From Helochares maculicollis (taxonomy: Eukaryota; Arthropoda; Insecta; Coleoptera; Hydrophilidae), in assembly GCA_033557835.1 (NCBI GenBank), contig JAWQRO010000173.1:1-51026 (forward strand): a stretch of DNA of 51,026 nucleotides. The letters run 5' to 3'. The position numbers and the translations under genes were made by a program. Below are positions 1 through 10,329 of the stretch, one piece after another. Numbering within the stretch: position 1 is the first letter of the stretch; each line of letters starts with the position of its first letter. Under the pieces are notes generated by a model. That model searched no databases, was not told where the DNA came from, and saw only the letters and a program-made list of their open reading frames with translations.

Positions 1-29
1 AAATAGAGTTTAAATCAAAAAATTAACAT

Positions 30-32
<3 letters not shown>

Positions 33-79
<47 letters not shown>
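33..79. repeat. (AT)n microsatellite
   Basis: Uninterrupted alternating AT dinucleotides, about 23 copies, at the left edge of the window. Tracts like this are hypervariable and often collapse in assemblies, so the copy number should not be trusted. Confidence 0.97.
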
Positions 80-80
<1 letters not shown>

Positions 81-194
81 CGTATTTTAATTGTTCTGTA
101 GTAGATTTATGATTGAAGAAAAGCGAAACTGTAAATATACTTTTGGATCGAATTAACGCCTGTGATTGTTTGCTAAAACGAAACGACATCCATT

Positions 195-326
195 CATTTT
201 CAAAGCAGATTAAATGTGTTTCATCACGAGAAAGTCAAGTAGCGCATCAGAAAAACCAGGGAGCTTGGGTAGGAGGCTATATTACACCCGTCATATAGTC
301 CAGACCTGACACCAAGCGAGTATAAC
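195..326 (+). pseudogene. mariner transposase fossil, C-terminal catalytic part
   Basis: Translating in the frame of base 213 gives V-F-H-H-E at 216-230, matching the mariner V-F-H-H-D-N block around the second catalytic Asp. It continues to R-E-L-G at 258-269 and L-H-P-S-Y-S-P-D-L-T-P-S-E-Y at 282-323, which is the hallmark mariner H-P-P-Y-S-P-D-L-x-P-S-D-Y block ending at the third catalytic Asp. Both catalytic Asp codons now read GAG (Glu), there are two in-frame TAG stops (240-242, 270-272), and the spacing between the two catalytic positions is 29 residues instead of 34. The copy is dead and old. The N-terminal half and terminal inverted repeats were not found. The similarity was recognised by eye from the family motif. 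Confidence 0.85.
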
Positions 327-542
327 TATAAATTTAAAATTGTATTGATTAAATAGTGGTCACAATAAGTTGATTTGTTTTTCAAATAAATTGCAACTTC
401 CAGTAATACGATTCTTCTAAAACCTTGCTTAAAATAGTCCATAATAATTATTCATATGTTTTTTTCTATTCCATTTAAATGTACTGCATAATAAAAAAAT
501 CTTTTAATCAGTAGATATATTTTGCTTAAATTATGTGATTAC

Positions 543-548
543 TTTATT
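543..548 (-). terminator. candidate polyadenylation signal AATAAA
   Basis: AATAAA on the minus strand begins only 5 bases after the TAA stop of the 554-886 gene. If used, the 3' UTR is extremely short. An ATTAAA variant lies further downstream near 500. Confidence 0.4.
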
Positions 549-553
549 TGGCG

Positions 554-886
554 TTACACATTTAGATTATTGTCGTCATCATCATCTTTTTCAGAACTAT
601 GGAACTTGTGGATATCACCTTTGCTATAATTATCTCCATTTTTGCCATCACCATATTTTAAAGACGTGCTTCCATCAGAAAGTCTCGGAATTTCTTGTTT
701 GTCGTCTTCTTTTTTAGTTTTATTCTTATTCTCATGCAGCTGCGACTGTTCGCCGCTTTGCTTGTCACATTTTTCTTTCTTGAAGTCTTTTTTCGGTTTC
801 GCTGTCATCCAAGTCCAAATAGCAAATGCGCACCATACACACACAATGAAACATTTTACACGATTAGAATTTATGTTCAGTTGCAT
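554..886 (-). CDS. small signal-anchored Lys/Asp-rich protein, paralogue of the 1097-1459 gene
   Basis: This is a 110-residue protein of unrecognised family, starting at an ATG preceded by a run of A, a good fly context. Residues 11-29 form a hydrophobic segment containing C12, C16, V17, W18, C19, F21 and W26, followed by lysines. The rest is very hydrophilic: Lys/Glu/Gln-rich to about residue 65, then Gly/Asp/Lys-rich, ending in five consecutive aspartates. The Cys, Trp and Phe positions match those of the neighbouring 1097-1459 protein exactly, so the two are tandem duplicates. The N-terminus could be a signal anchor or an uncleaved signal peptide, putting the charged tail outside the cell or in the cytosol; the sequence does not decide. 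The 210-base gap to the upstream neighbour contains a TCAGTA initiator-like site (916-921) and a GATAA (about 972-976). Antisense frames here are shadows. Confidence 0.72.
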   Translation of the reverse strand: MQLNINSNRVKCFIVCVWCAFAIWTWMTAKPKKDFKKEKCDKQSGEQSQLHENKNKTKKEDDKQEIPRLSDGSTSLKYGDGKNGDNYSKGDIHKFHSSEKDDDDDNNLNV

Positions 887-915
887 TTTTTAAGATATTT
901 CTTCTAATAATGACA

Positions 916-921
916 TACTGA
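916..921 (-). promoter_or_regulatory. candidate initiator (TCAGTA) of the 554-886 gene
   Basis: The minus strand reads TTCAGTATG here, which fits the arthropod initiator TCAKTY and would give a 5' UTR of roughly 33 bases. No clear TATA box lies 30 bases upstream. A GATAA motif lies about 55 bases further upstream. Confidence 0.3.
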
Positions 922-1003
922 ATGTAAAATGTCAAAAATCTCTCTCCGATAGACAGTACTTACTTAGCCTAAGTGATAAAGAAACTAACATAAATAAATT
1001 AAA

Positions 1004-1009
1004 TTTATT
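1004..1009 (-). terminator. candidate polyadenylation signal AATAAA of the 1097-1459 gene
   Basis: AATAAA on the minus strand about 88 bases after the stop codon. An ATTAAA variant occurs closer, at 1083-1088. Either would end the transcript before the next gene's start at 886. Confidence 0.4.
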
Positions 1010-1096
1010 ATTGTTAAAATATATCGAATATATTGGTCATTAAATTGTAATTTTCGTAATTTCTCATCCCGCAACTGACTTTTTTAATTGCACTTT

Positions 1097-1459
1097 TTAT
1101 ACTTCTTCAACTGGTTCTTTTTCAGCTTCGTCGTCTGCAGGTGGTTCTTCTGGAGGGGGTTCTTCTGGAGGAGGTGCTTCTGCAGGAGGTTCTTCGGCAG
1201 GAGGTGCTTCTGCAGGAGGTTCTTCGGCAGGAGGTGCTTCTGCAGGAGGTTCTTCTGCTGGAGGTTCTTCCGCAGGAGTTTCTTCTGCAGGTTTATCAGC
1301 TGGTGCCTCCTTTTTATCTCCTGATCCTTCTTGCTCATCGCCTTCTTTAGGTTCTTCACTTTTAGCAACCACTGTTGTTAGCCATACAAAAGCAACAAAA
1401 GTGCACCAAACGCATATTACTAAACAATGTGCCACGCTTTGTTGAATGCGGGGCGCCAT
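1097..1459 (-). CDS. small signal-anchored Pro/Glu/Ala-repeat protein, paralogue of the 554-886 gene
   Basis: This is a 120-residue protein of unrecognised family. Residues 11-32 are a hydrophobic segment with C12, C16, V17, W18, C19, F21 and W26 at the same positions as in the downstream paralogue. Residues 33-56 are acidic and Lys-rich. Residues 57-107 are built of E-E-P-P-A / E-A-P-P-A pentads arranged as 10-residue units, and the end is acidic. The tail should be extended, non-globular and strongly negative. The coding DNA of the repeat has 30-bp units of which two are identical, so the array is still changing length. Start choice: the first ATG, which follows a TATAAATA (1558-1565) and an initiator-like ACAGTT near 1531. 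Extracellular, cuticle, mucin-like or reproductive roles are all possible, and none is shown. Confidence 0.8.
   Translation of the reverse strand: MAPRIQQSVAHCLVICVWCTFVAFVWLTTVVAKSEEPKEGDEQEGSGDKKEAPADKPAEETPAEEPPAEEPPAEAPPAEEPPAEAPPAEEPPAEAPPPEEPPPEEPPADDEAEKEPVEEV
1171..1260. repeat. 30-bp coding minisatellite inside the Pro/Glu repeat gene
   Basis: Three consecutive 30-bp units start at 1171, 1201 and 1231. The first two are identical and the third differs at two positions near its end. Partial related 15-bp units extend on both sides (about 1141-1285). The unit keeps the reading frame and encodes ten residues of Glu, Pro and Ala. Confidence 0.92.
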
Positions 1460-1527
1460 TGAACATTGATTTCTTCAAAAAGAAAAATTGATTTTACTTT
1501 TCATGATGTCTAAAAAACTTAAACTCA

Positions 1528-1590
1528 ACTGTCATAGTATGTGTCTTATTTTTATTATATTTATAAAACGTCAGGTTACTTCAAGATAAG
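1528..1590 (-). promoter_or_regulatory. candidate core promoter of the 1097-1459 gene with GATA site
   Basis: On the minus strand there is an AGATAAG-type site read from the plus-strand AGATAAG at about 1583-1589, then TATAAATA at 1565-1558, then an initiator-like ACAGTT at 1533-1528. TATA to initiator is about 34 bases, which is normal spacing. The implied 5' UTR is about 70 bases. Confidence 0.4.
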
Positions 1591-1867
1591 TCACATACTA
1601 AAGGGTATGTAACTGTCTTATGTGCATAGTTAAGGCGTCTTGCTACCGACTAGACTTATGTAGAAACAATTTATCAAATTTTCTTAACTAAGGTAGTTGA
1701 AACAGAATTATTATAATACTGTATTGACATTAAGTCAAAAAAAGCTTAGAACACTGGTTAATGTATCAAATTTACTCTTTTGATTAATTTCTTTCATTTT
1801 TAGTTAGATAGAGGCTCGCTTCCAAAAGCATTTGTTCCCCATTCAAAGAAATTATGATTGCGACAAA

Positions 1868-1906
1868 ATGTGGTTATGCACCCTTTTTCTGCTAAATATA
1901 TTCAAT
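1868..1906 (+). CDS. possible first coding exon encoding a signal peptide
   Basis: The ATG is in the context GACAAAATG, close to the fly consensus. The 13 codons read M-W-L-C-T-L-F-L-L-N-I-F-N, a typical start of a secretory signal peptide, and run straight into GTAAGT (1907-1912), a perfect 5' splice site, in phase 0. I could not find a convincing second exon: the nearest acceptor (a TAG after a T-rich stretch near 2065) leads to a stop within a few codons. An overlapping upstream ATG at about 1853 opens a different short frame. It may be a small secreted peptide gene with a distant second exon, or chance. Confidence 0.22.
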
Positions 1907-1912
1907 GTAAGT

Positions 1913-4260
1913 AACATAAACTACTTTTATAAAAAAGATTGCGTTTATGTAAAACTTTTGTAATTTTGTATTCCTGAATTTACAAAACATAAACCTTAAA
2001 AACGAAAAAAACATTCTCCGTGCTCCGAGCTCTAAAACATTTTGCCTATATTAATTTTTAATAGTTCTAGGACCGTGTGCAGCATTTTAACGACTAACTT
2101 ATAGACGAATTATTTAAAAAATAACAAGTCCCCTCCCCATAAAATTTGATACAGATTTCAGCTCAAAAGACTTAATCCCAGAAAGGTTGTATCAAAAATA
2201 AAGCCGGTGGTTCTAAGAACATGAGGAAACGTCTAAATCTCGGGATCAACTTTTACAACGATCAAAAATGTTTTCTGTTCACAGCTTCGTAGACTAATGT
2301 CCGGTTGTTTATTATTCAAAAGAATCAATCTGAAGAATCATTTTATCTTGCTAAGCTAAGTGAAACAATTAAAATTTCCCGAAAATGTTCTAGAAAAATA
2401 CGTTTGTTTTAGGTTTAAGAATCTAATTTTGTGTGTATTGTATCTAATGTCGATTTGTAAAAGAAAACCCATCAAATCTAGTAGTTTTAAGTAAGTCTTG
2501 GGCGCACAGCAGGATTTCCGCACATGGCTCTTAAGAATAATGTTGCAAACGAATTTTTGAAATATGACATTGGATGTAAGTTGAGAAAATGTTTCATAAT
2601 GACCAGGCTATGATATATAATTCAATATTAACTAATACAAAAAACATAGCTACGTGGTTAACTCATCTCGTGCACCAATTCAATTTTTAATCTAGAGGAA
2701 GAGTTTCTTATGAGCGTAGCTTGTCAGAGCTTGTATGGTCACCTTTTAATCTGTATCAACATATAGCTGAAAGAGTAAGCATCCCAGGACACTTGCAGTT
2801 GAAAAACCCATTAATCGAAAAAGATTGCTTAGCAAACTAAAATGCTAATACATTTCCCAGAAAGAAGCTCACTTGAAACGATCAAATAGAAACAAAGATT
2901 AGTTTCTCGATTTATTACCGCAAGTGCGTAAAATAAATGCTGCATTAAATGGAATAATTTATCAAACTCAGTAGACAGTAAGTCGTTTCCAATAGCGGCG
3001 CCTGCGTTTGGCTCAGAAGCCGAATAAATGTGCAACAGCGTGACACCTTTTTGTGCGGAATAATATTAAGAGGCAATTTAAACACGAGCGGTCGTTTAAT
3101 TCGACACAGAGCAATTTATAAAATGGCTGTGTTGTGTGAAATTACTACACCGGAATTAGATCAATGAAACTTTACAATTCAGTGTAACGGTTTGGGATGG
3201 GACAGATCCGAGCATGTCAGTTTGCAAACCTCAGAAAAACTATTCTTTTAGAATTATCTATGTTTTAGTCATATATTGCCTGAACTTACAGTAGGCTTGC
3301 TCCAATAAGAATTCATCGAAAATACGTAAGACTTTAATGATAAGTAAATAAATTAATTTTAACAATGTTGAATTTAAAGAATAGGAATAGAATTAACTGT
3401 TTAATAAATGTTCTGCGCAAATTATATGCTTAAAAGATTCAAAAGAAATAAATATAACTTTCTAAATGTATAGAGTAATTAATACAGTAAGTAACATATA
3501 ACACTTTTGTCGTTCGAAATGCCATATTTTATTTCATTTATATTGTTACTATATAGTTCGTCAAATACAGGAAAATCTAGGACAAACAAGAAACATTTGA
3601 ATTATCCCAGTATAATTCATAAAATCCAACAATAAATGATTTCGATGATTTATGGCTCCACAATTGTAATGTTTTAATATTTGAAGTGGGTTCCCAATGT
3701 TGCGCAGTCGTTAATTATTTCAATACATAAATGCTATCTGTAATAAATGAAACGCAATGCTGAGGTATATAGTTAAAATATTACCGCTCAGTTTAAAAAT
3801 TATATGACTTGTTTGTGAATCAATTGAATTTTGTTTAAATGAAATAAATCACAGCAGCTTTTTTGCCCAAACTATCAATAACATTATATATTGTACTATT
3901 ATTTCGTATTTTATATGACGACAAGGAAAATAAGAGAGATCCGCTATAGTAATAATAGTACAGGATGAGTAAAGCCATATAAATTTATTTCTTTATTATT
4001 CATGTTTCATACCTTCAATAGCAAATTCAAATTAGCGTAGTGCATATGTATTTTTTTTGTTAGCAATAGTCTACTAATTTGTAAAATAGCATGCAATTAT
4101 ATAATGCGTGTTCCAATTTTACTCTTAATGGTCTAAAGTGATTTTTAATATGAACATATTATTATGGACACAAAAGAACAAAAAAGTCTAATGGGTAAAT
4201 ACTATAAAATATTAAACGCGACAAATTGAGACGCTTAACTCTATGCAATAAAAAAATAAC
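1913..4260. other. non-coding AT-rich stretch
   Basis: No coding region, transposon motif or RNA gene was recognised. It contains the first of three copies of the 10-bp palindrome GTTTGCAAAC (3220-3229). Confidence 0.6.
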
Positions 4261-4271
4261 TTCATTATATT

Positions 4272-4581
4272 TATATAAAAAGTTTTCATCTCGTACATGA
4301 TTTATCATTGCGTTAACTATGTAATTATATTATATTGGCGAGCCACTATGCAAAAATTCCTATGCTGTGTGACTTCCAGCGGCATTTTCCTGCATGTGAC
4401 CTGTATTGATTGCCTTTTATTAAATTTAATTTTCAGTACAAAATACAATTTTCTGTTTCCCTTGGCGACATACGAAATTGATATTGAAATTTTTAAGAGC
4501 TGCAGTATATTAAAATTTCATATCGCCAACCGTTTATTGCATTTTAAAAATTCGGAAACAGCTGGAAAATGCAGTAGGTAA
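4272..4581 (+). CDS. weak small-ORF candidate behind a TATA box
   Basis: A TATATAAA at 4272-4279 precedes an open frame running from ATG 4297 (94 codons) with a second in-frame ATG at 4348 (78 codons). A TATA-driven transcript would begin near 4302, so the second ATG is the plausible start. From there the protein begins with a Cys-rich, moderately hydrophobic segment and has no recognised domain. Codon use looks unselected and frames of this length occur by chance in such AT-rich DNA. Listed only because of the TATA arrangement. Confidence 0.17.
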
Positions 4582-4599
4582 ATGCGTGTATTAAATATA

Positions 4600-7500
4600 T
4601 ATACTACTAATAAAACTATCAATTTTATTATAAAAAAGGATAGTTGTATCCACTAAATAGACGTAGAGAATAAACTGATTTTATTAATAATACAAGCGCG
4701 TGTTCTTGTGTTTAAAATAGTAGTTTTATGCTCACTTATGGTTAATAGGGAGTAATTCTAGTGAATAACAATGCACTTCTGTGTAATTAATGTGCTATGA
4801 AACAATATTTAGAGCAGTTAAAATGTACATTTAGAGCATGCACGACTACAAAGCAATTATTCGCCGTAATTGTCTAGCTAGAATTTTATTTAGGGGCGAG
4901 TAAACAGCTCCTACAAAAACAACATTCTCGCTTGTTCACAATACTGTGAAAACTGAAGCCATTTTTTGGTTAAATTTCAAAAGATTGTCATTCCAAACAT
5001 CTGAAGGATTTGCACTCTGCTGGATGTTATAAAAAGAATAATTTTAATTGTGTGTTGCTTTAAGCGAACATTTTATTATTCCTTTTGAATTTGGTGCGAC
5101 TACATTGTTACAATGTAGCAACAATGATTGGTATTTTACCTTCGTGCACTGTAAAGCATGCGTAGTTGAGCCTATATAGTATTTCTGCTATTTAAAGAAT
5201 TACTTTTTTATGAGGTAAATATGCTTTATGTCTTATATTCTGAAATAGACTTATATAAAGCCTTCGCTACATTTCAGTACAAAAATAAACCAAAACTGTT
5301 CACTCAATTGTTTGAGACAAAATTCTCATAATAAATAATCTGCATAGCTATAGAACAATTTTTTTTGTTTGACAATCTCAACAACTGCGAGCAGATTTAA
5401 AACTTTCTATTGCAAAAACAAGAATTAAATAGGCATATTCCAAAGACTTATATGTATAGTTTATCCTTCCGCCTATGTACATTAATTCACAAATTGAAAG
5501 CCCCTGCAATTGATTAGCCACGATTTATTTTAACTCCTAACGTATCTCTTGTAAACATCTAGATCAACATATCATTATCTCAAAATTGCGCATAGCGTAA
5601 GGGAAAGCGTTACCATCTATCTCTATGAGAAGGATTCTGAGGAAAGTAAGTATATATGTAGCTAGGAGAGTAATAAATTTTCACAGTTGATCAGGTCTCA
5701 ACGAACCGGAGGATAATGTGCTTAATTTATCCGTAAGCTTCTTAAGATATCAGAGGATGGACGAGACTGAAAATCTTGGCAATTCCTCGGCAACAATGGT
5801 TTCGTGAACTCGAAAACGCATATAACTATGGTTAGATGAACGTGTGCGTGTCATTTAAGACAGCTCAATGTGACTACCGGATGGATGCGAATGCACCTGA
5901 AATTTTACGCTGTCCGCCTTACATAATTTCTGATGGAGACGAAAGAATTTCTTGGGTCTGTGGGATACTCTGGTGTACACGTTATTATTTTATTTAGCTA
6001 AAAGCAGGTTGTTCTTTGAAATAATTTATAGCCTCATGCGGTGGTATTCTAAGCTCTTCTTAACTTAGCCGTTTACCCGAAGAAAATTAATGATAATAAT
6101 GTAGCTTGCTCTTAAAGTAGATAGCAAATGTTGCCAATTCAATACGAAATAAAAATAGAATGATTTGTTTCTAGTAGTAAGATGTACGTTGGAATTAGCT
6201 ATCGTGTATGTGGTGCTTATGTACAAATTGGTAGGTGCTGTAGGTGCGGTTTAATTGGAGCAGCATTAATTTAATGTAGAGCAATAAGCAGCGTCTAAGT
6301 AAGCAAGTGTCTTCTATTTATCGATTAATTAGTTTAACTAATGCTAGTTAATTAGAAGAAATGCAGAGATATCTGCTAACAAGATGCTTAACTATTAAAA
6401 TGCATGTGTCGGTGCGTATTCACACTAGTTTGCAAACAACACCTTCAATTAAAATCGACACGAAGTTTATCCATGAAGAATCCCAATAATGAGCACGCAA
6501 CCAATAAATAATTTTATGGCGTAAACTTCGCTTAATCAGATGCACACAGCGGAATAGCGGATAAATCACTCTCGCTCTTGCAGAAAATATGTACCTTTAT
6601 CTTCTAATAAATGTTGTATTATGGTATTGGAATGTAAATATTTAATTGTATTGCTTTATTTAGCTTAAAGTATTGATCTAGTATACCTATGTTTTTTACA
6701 GAAATTCTGTTGTTTTTTTCTCTTTTGCTAAATGAAAACACCAGTTGTCTAAATATTTCATTTTTCCGTGCCTTCAGAAATGAAATTTTTATAGTGTATA
6801 TATATTAGTCGTGCGAGTAACGACTTTGACTGAATCATTTACAGTGAATTATCGGCCATAAAACTTACGGCTCTTTAATCTAGAAAATAACATAACAATG
6901 AGAAATGTAACATAGCACTAGATACTGAAGAAAAAATTGTTAAATTTAAAAACCTCGTAAAAACATGTGTACGTTAATAGTGCTTCTAATTGATCAATCA
7001 TTAAAATTTAGCAATTTACTCCTATAATTATTTTAATTTTTTGCATTTTATAACAAATGTACCTTATTATTCATTAGATACCAACCATATTATTTCCATC
7101 CATTAAATTAAACACCGTATAGTGTTTACAAAACGCTTCGTAATCTAATGGGTGTGTTTCGACATCAATATAATTTGGCAAACATACTCTTTATGTATTC
7201 TCGTCGAGTAGGAGGCTCCAGTATTAGTGGCATGAGTACCGCATAAAAACCATCATTTTCTTACTTACTATCATCGAATTAATTGCAATATTATCTGGTC
7301 GCCATCTTAGAAAGTGCTGATTTTTTCTCTTATCAAGACGTGAGATACATGAAGTGCGAGACTTACCCAGATAAAAGACGGTCATTAGCTAAGGTCCGAA
7401 CCAGTTGTACAATCTGATAAAGCAGACAGACTTACAAGTAATACAGATGAAACTTTGCCGACACAAGCCACATTAAAGCAATACAGCAATTATAAACATA

Positions 7501-9900
7501 TCTTGCTGTATTGGTTCTGTGCGCCAACTATATATGGAGGTTTCTTTTAGCTTTAATTAGTGGCACAATGCAGATTTAATTTTATTGTAAATGCCAGAAA
7601 ATAAACAACCTAATTGTATAAGTTCTACTCTAGTTCACCAGATGTACTGCATAAACTTGTTTAATATGGTTTCGAGAGCAAAATCGTGCAGGTTTATTTT
7701 AGTTTTCACGAATGTCATAAATATGCAAAAAATATTGTATGCTCTAAAAAAAAAAATTTACCTGGTGGTCATGGTTACCAAACAGCTTAAGAAATGTACC
7801 TGAAACCAAAAATGTTTCATTAGAAATGCGAGCAAATAATTCCAAACGGAATTTTCTACGGTGACATTGTAACAACACTTTACTAATATTAGACAAAATT
7901 ATAAAGGAACTTTTTGTTTTTCTCCGATAACACTTGCGTATCTATCTAAATGTGAAAAGGGCAGCCTTCCTAGAATACATTATAATAAACAGATTGGCCA
8001 TTTCTGTTATGAAGAAAGGGCAACATGTAGACATTATTGTCGTATGTTTTCTCTCTCAACTGTAAAAAACTTTTAGTAGCAGTAGTATCACTTTTATGAG
8101 AAACCCTCATTGATAGCCTGTTTGAAAGTTAGAATATTCTATTTATATATAAAAATAGATAACTGAATTCATCTTTAACATCAACGTTTTTTGAATGGTA
8201 GATACTAAATACTCATTCTTAAACAGACAATTCAAGCTACAATATCAAGAGTACAAGCTTGAAAAGCGGATGATTCAAGAGAAGTTTTCTCCAAATACAA
8301 AAACTATTTCAGTGTACGGTTTAAATTTCGTCATATTTTCTTTCCAAAGTCTCGGAACTGCAGGTCTTCATAATAAAAAAGTGAAATGTTTTCTAAATAG
8401 ATTCTTAAAATAGATATTTATTTCATTCTTCATAGTTTCGATTTAAATTTAAGAAGCAGCTTCTGAAGAGACATTTATCAATATAAAAAGTTAGTCCCAC
8501 ACTTAAAGGTGTAGTGTGTAGTTTTGTCTTTTGTGGAAATGGTATTGTCTATAATACCTTTCATAAGCCGATTTTTAACATTTTTAATAAAATTGATATT
8601 CATTAAATAATTAAATTAGTTGTAGACAAATAATAGAACGAGTTTATTCTGCTTCAGCATGTTATTCAAAAGTTTCACCAAATTTTCTTATTTGTAATTT
8701 GCGGTTAGGTGTTTGCAAACTTTACCATTGAGACGATATTACGGACGCTATATTTAACTGTCGACTGGAAGATTAATGGATTTAGCCGGTAGAGGTCAAA
8801 GAAACATAGACGCATCATTGATATTCCCGTATATAGTAGAACCAGTATAGCAGTTAGACCTATCAGTATGGCCAGTCATAAAAAATCTTTGATATAATTT
8901 GCAAATGATGGGTGTGTCCCGAGGAAGAAGTTTTTAGCGATTACGTTACTTGTACTTATTCAGACTGTACAGTTATCTAAGCCTCCCTCCGGCTAAACTA
9001 TCTTTAATTAATATTAGGTCGAGTTTTTTCTGTCCTGCGTGTAATAGAACCTGAAGTCATTGTTCTCTAGCTGGAATTTACACTTTGAAAACCGCAAGCG
9101 ATCATCGGCATCTCCAAGAGATGACTGCAACTTACGAACCTGCTCATATGAATACCTTTTAAAGAACTCACAGAAATTAAATAAAGCTAAGTAGAAATAA
9201 AAGGATATGCAGTACTCATGTGCGCAGTCTATACACCTGCCAGGTTATTTCTTCAATTATTTCCTATGAGCATTATAATTAAATACGTTAACCACTCCTT
9301 ATTACTTATTTAGAGTGTAGAAACCGCGGGATTACTTGAATGGTTGCCTATATTTATATATGTTGAAGTTAGAAAATAGATATATTGCTATAATAGTCTC
9401 AATATATAAAAGCAAGTTTAATTTAATCGCGTTTAGTGAAACTATTTCGATGCTCATTTAAAATGAAAGATATACTAATCATAAGCACATTCGTTTTTAA
9501 AGTGACGATAACCGTGGAGTTAATTTTTGTTATTTTCGTGATAATATCAACTTGTCTTAATTTTTAAAACGCCTCGCTCAAAAATATACAATTTAAATGG
9601 TAGTTTACGTAAGTACATAACATCTGAATTTATTTGTTTCTGTTACGAGTATTGGTTTGTGTATACAATACAAAGTAATGAATAGAGAGGGGGGGGTCAG
9701 AAATATGCCTCTGTGACTTACTCTGCTGCAGCCCAGCTAAATGTCTACAATTTGAGCAATTTTGCAAATTTAGAAGACAGCATTGGACGATTCCCAAATT
9801 TCTATTGGTGTAAATGTACTAAACTAAAATACTTTCAAAAATAGATTATAGCAAACCTGATAATACTCATTTACTAAGATAAAGTAACTCCAAACTAAAA
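4600..9900. other. non-coding AT-rich stretch with small palindromes
   Basis: No supported gene. Notable items are a 19-base palindrome at 5100-5118 (8-bp arms around TTA) and GTTTGCAAAC at 6428-6437 and 8711-8720. At 5746-5999 a plus-strand frame is open except for one TAG and is slightly richer in GC than its surroundings, but it shows no recognisable motif. A run of seven G lies near 9691. Confidence 0.55.
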
Positions 9901-9916
9901 TGAACAAACAAAATAA

Positions 9917-9922
9917 TTTATT
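9917..9922 (-). terminator. candidate polyadenylation signal AATAAA
   Basis: AATAAA on the minus strand about 87 bases after the stop codon of the possible terminal exon at 10009-10191, followed within 30 bases by a T/G-rich stretch as expected of a cleavage site. Confidence 0.25.
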
Positions 9923-10008
9923 ATTGTGGAAAGCGGATATATTTTCACATTCCACACGATTGTTGACCGTAAATCGTGAGAACAAAAATTAAACCTACTT
10001 AACACATC

Positions 10009-10191
10009 TCACAAGTTATATCCATACATATCATACCACTTTCTTCTAGCAACGTCGTGCCACAAATAATCTTCAGTAGGAAAATCGTGACACTCCAGAT
10101 TCTTTGAACTTATTACCAAAATGATACTTCGAAGAGAACTACTGTCTTTAGCTTCCTTGTTTCTCACGGCCACACAAAACTTGATCCAAAC
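10009..10191 (-). CDS. possible terminal exon or decayed coding fragment
   Basis: Sixty codons are open on the minus strand and end in TGA, with AATAAA about 87 bases downstream. The encoded peptide is unremarkable in composition, rich in charged and aromatic residues near its end (E-D-Y-L-W-H-D-V-A-R-R-K-W). A possible 3' splice site AG lies at 10192-10193 with a CTAAT branch-like motif about 20 bases before it. Immediately upstream a different frame is open for about 45 codons (roughly 10160-10300) and a much better acceptor, a T-rich run ending in GCAG, occurs near 10326. This could be a real last exon, a frameshifted pseudogene, or chance. I do not recognise the protein. Confidence 0.25.
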   Translation of the reverse strand, partial: VWIKFCVAVRNKEAKDSSSLRSIILVISSKNLECHDFPTEDYLWHDVARRKWYDMYGYNL

Positions 10192-10329
10192 CTCAGTTTA
10201 CGAGCTATTAGGATCGTGAATGCAAGGAAGTTATGCAATTTTTCCTTAAGATCTATGCCGCGTTTAAATATCACTTTGATTGCTTGGAATTCTAGAAATG
10301 ATTATCATTGAAATCGACGAACTACTGCA

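Noticed and set aside
642..907. Plus-strand frames of 70-83 codons over the 554-886 gene
   Set aside because: They are antisense shadows of the minus-strand gene; the minus frame shares aligned Cys and Trp positions with its paralogue.
1084..1368. Other-frame translations over the Pro/Glu repeat (Leu/Gln-, Arg/Cys/Phe- and Val/Leu-rich products)
   Set aside because: The 30-bp repeat keeps all frames open, so these are by-products. Only one frame has the ATG, the hydrophobic anchor and the paralogue.
5746..5999. Plus-strand frame open except for one TAG, in a slightly GC-richer patch
   Set aside because: It suggested a decayed exon at first, but there is no family motif, no splice model that removes the TAG, and similar runs occur elsewhere by chance.
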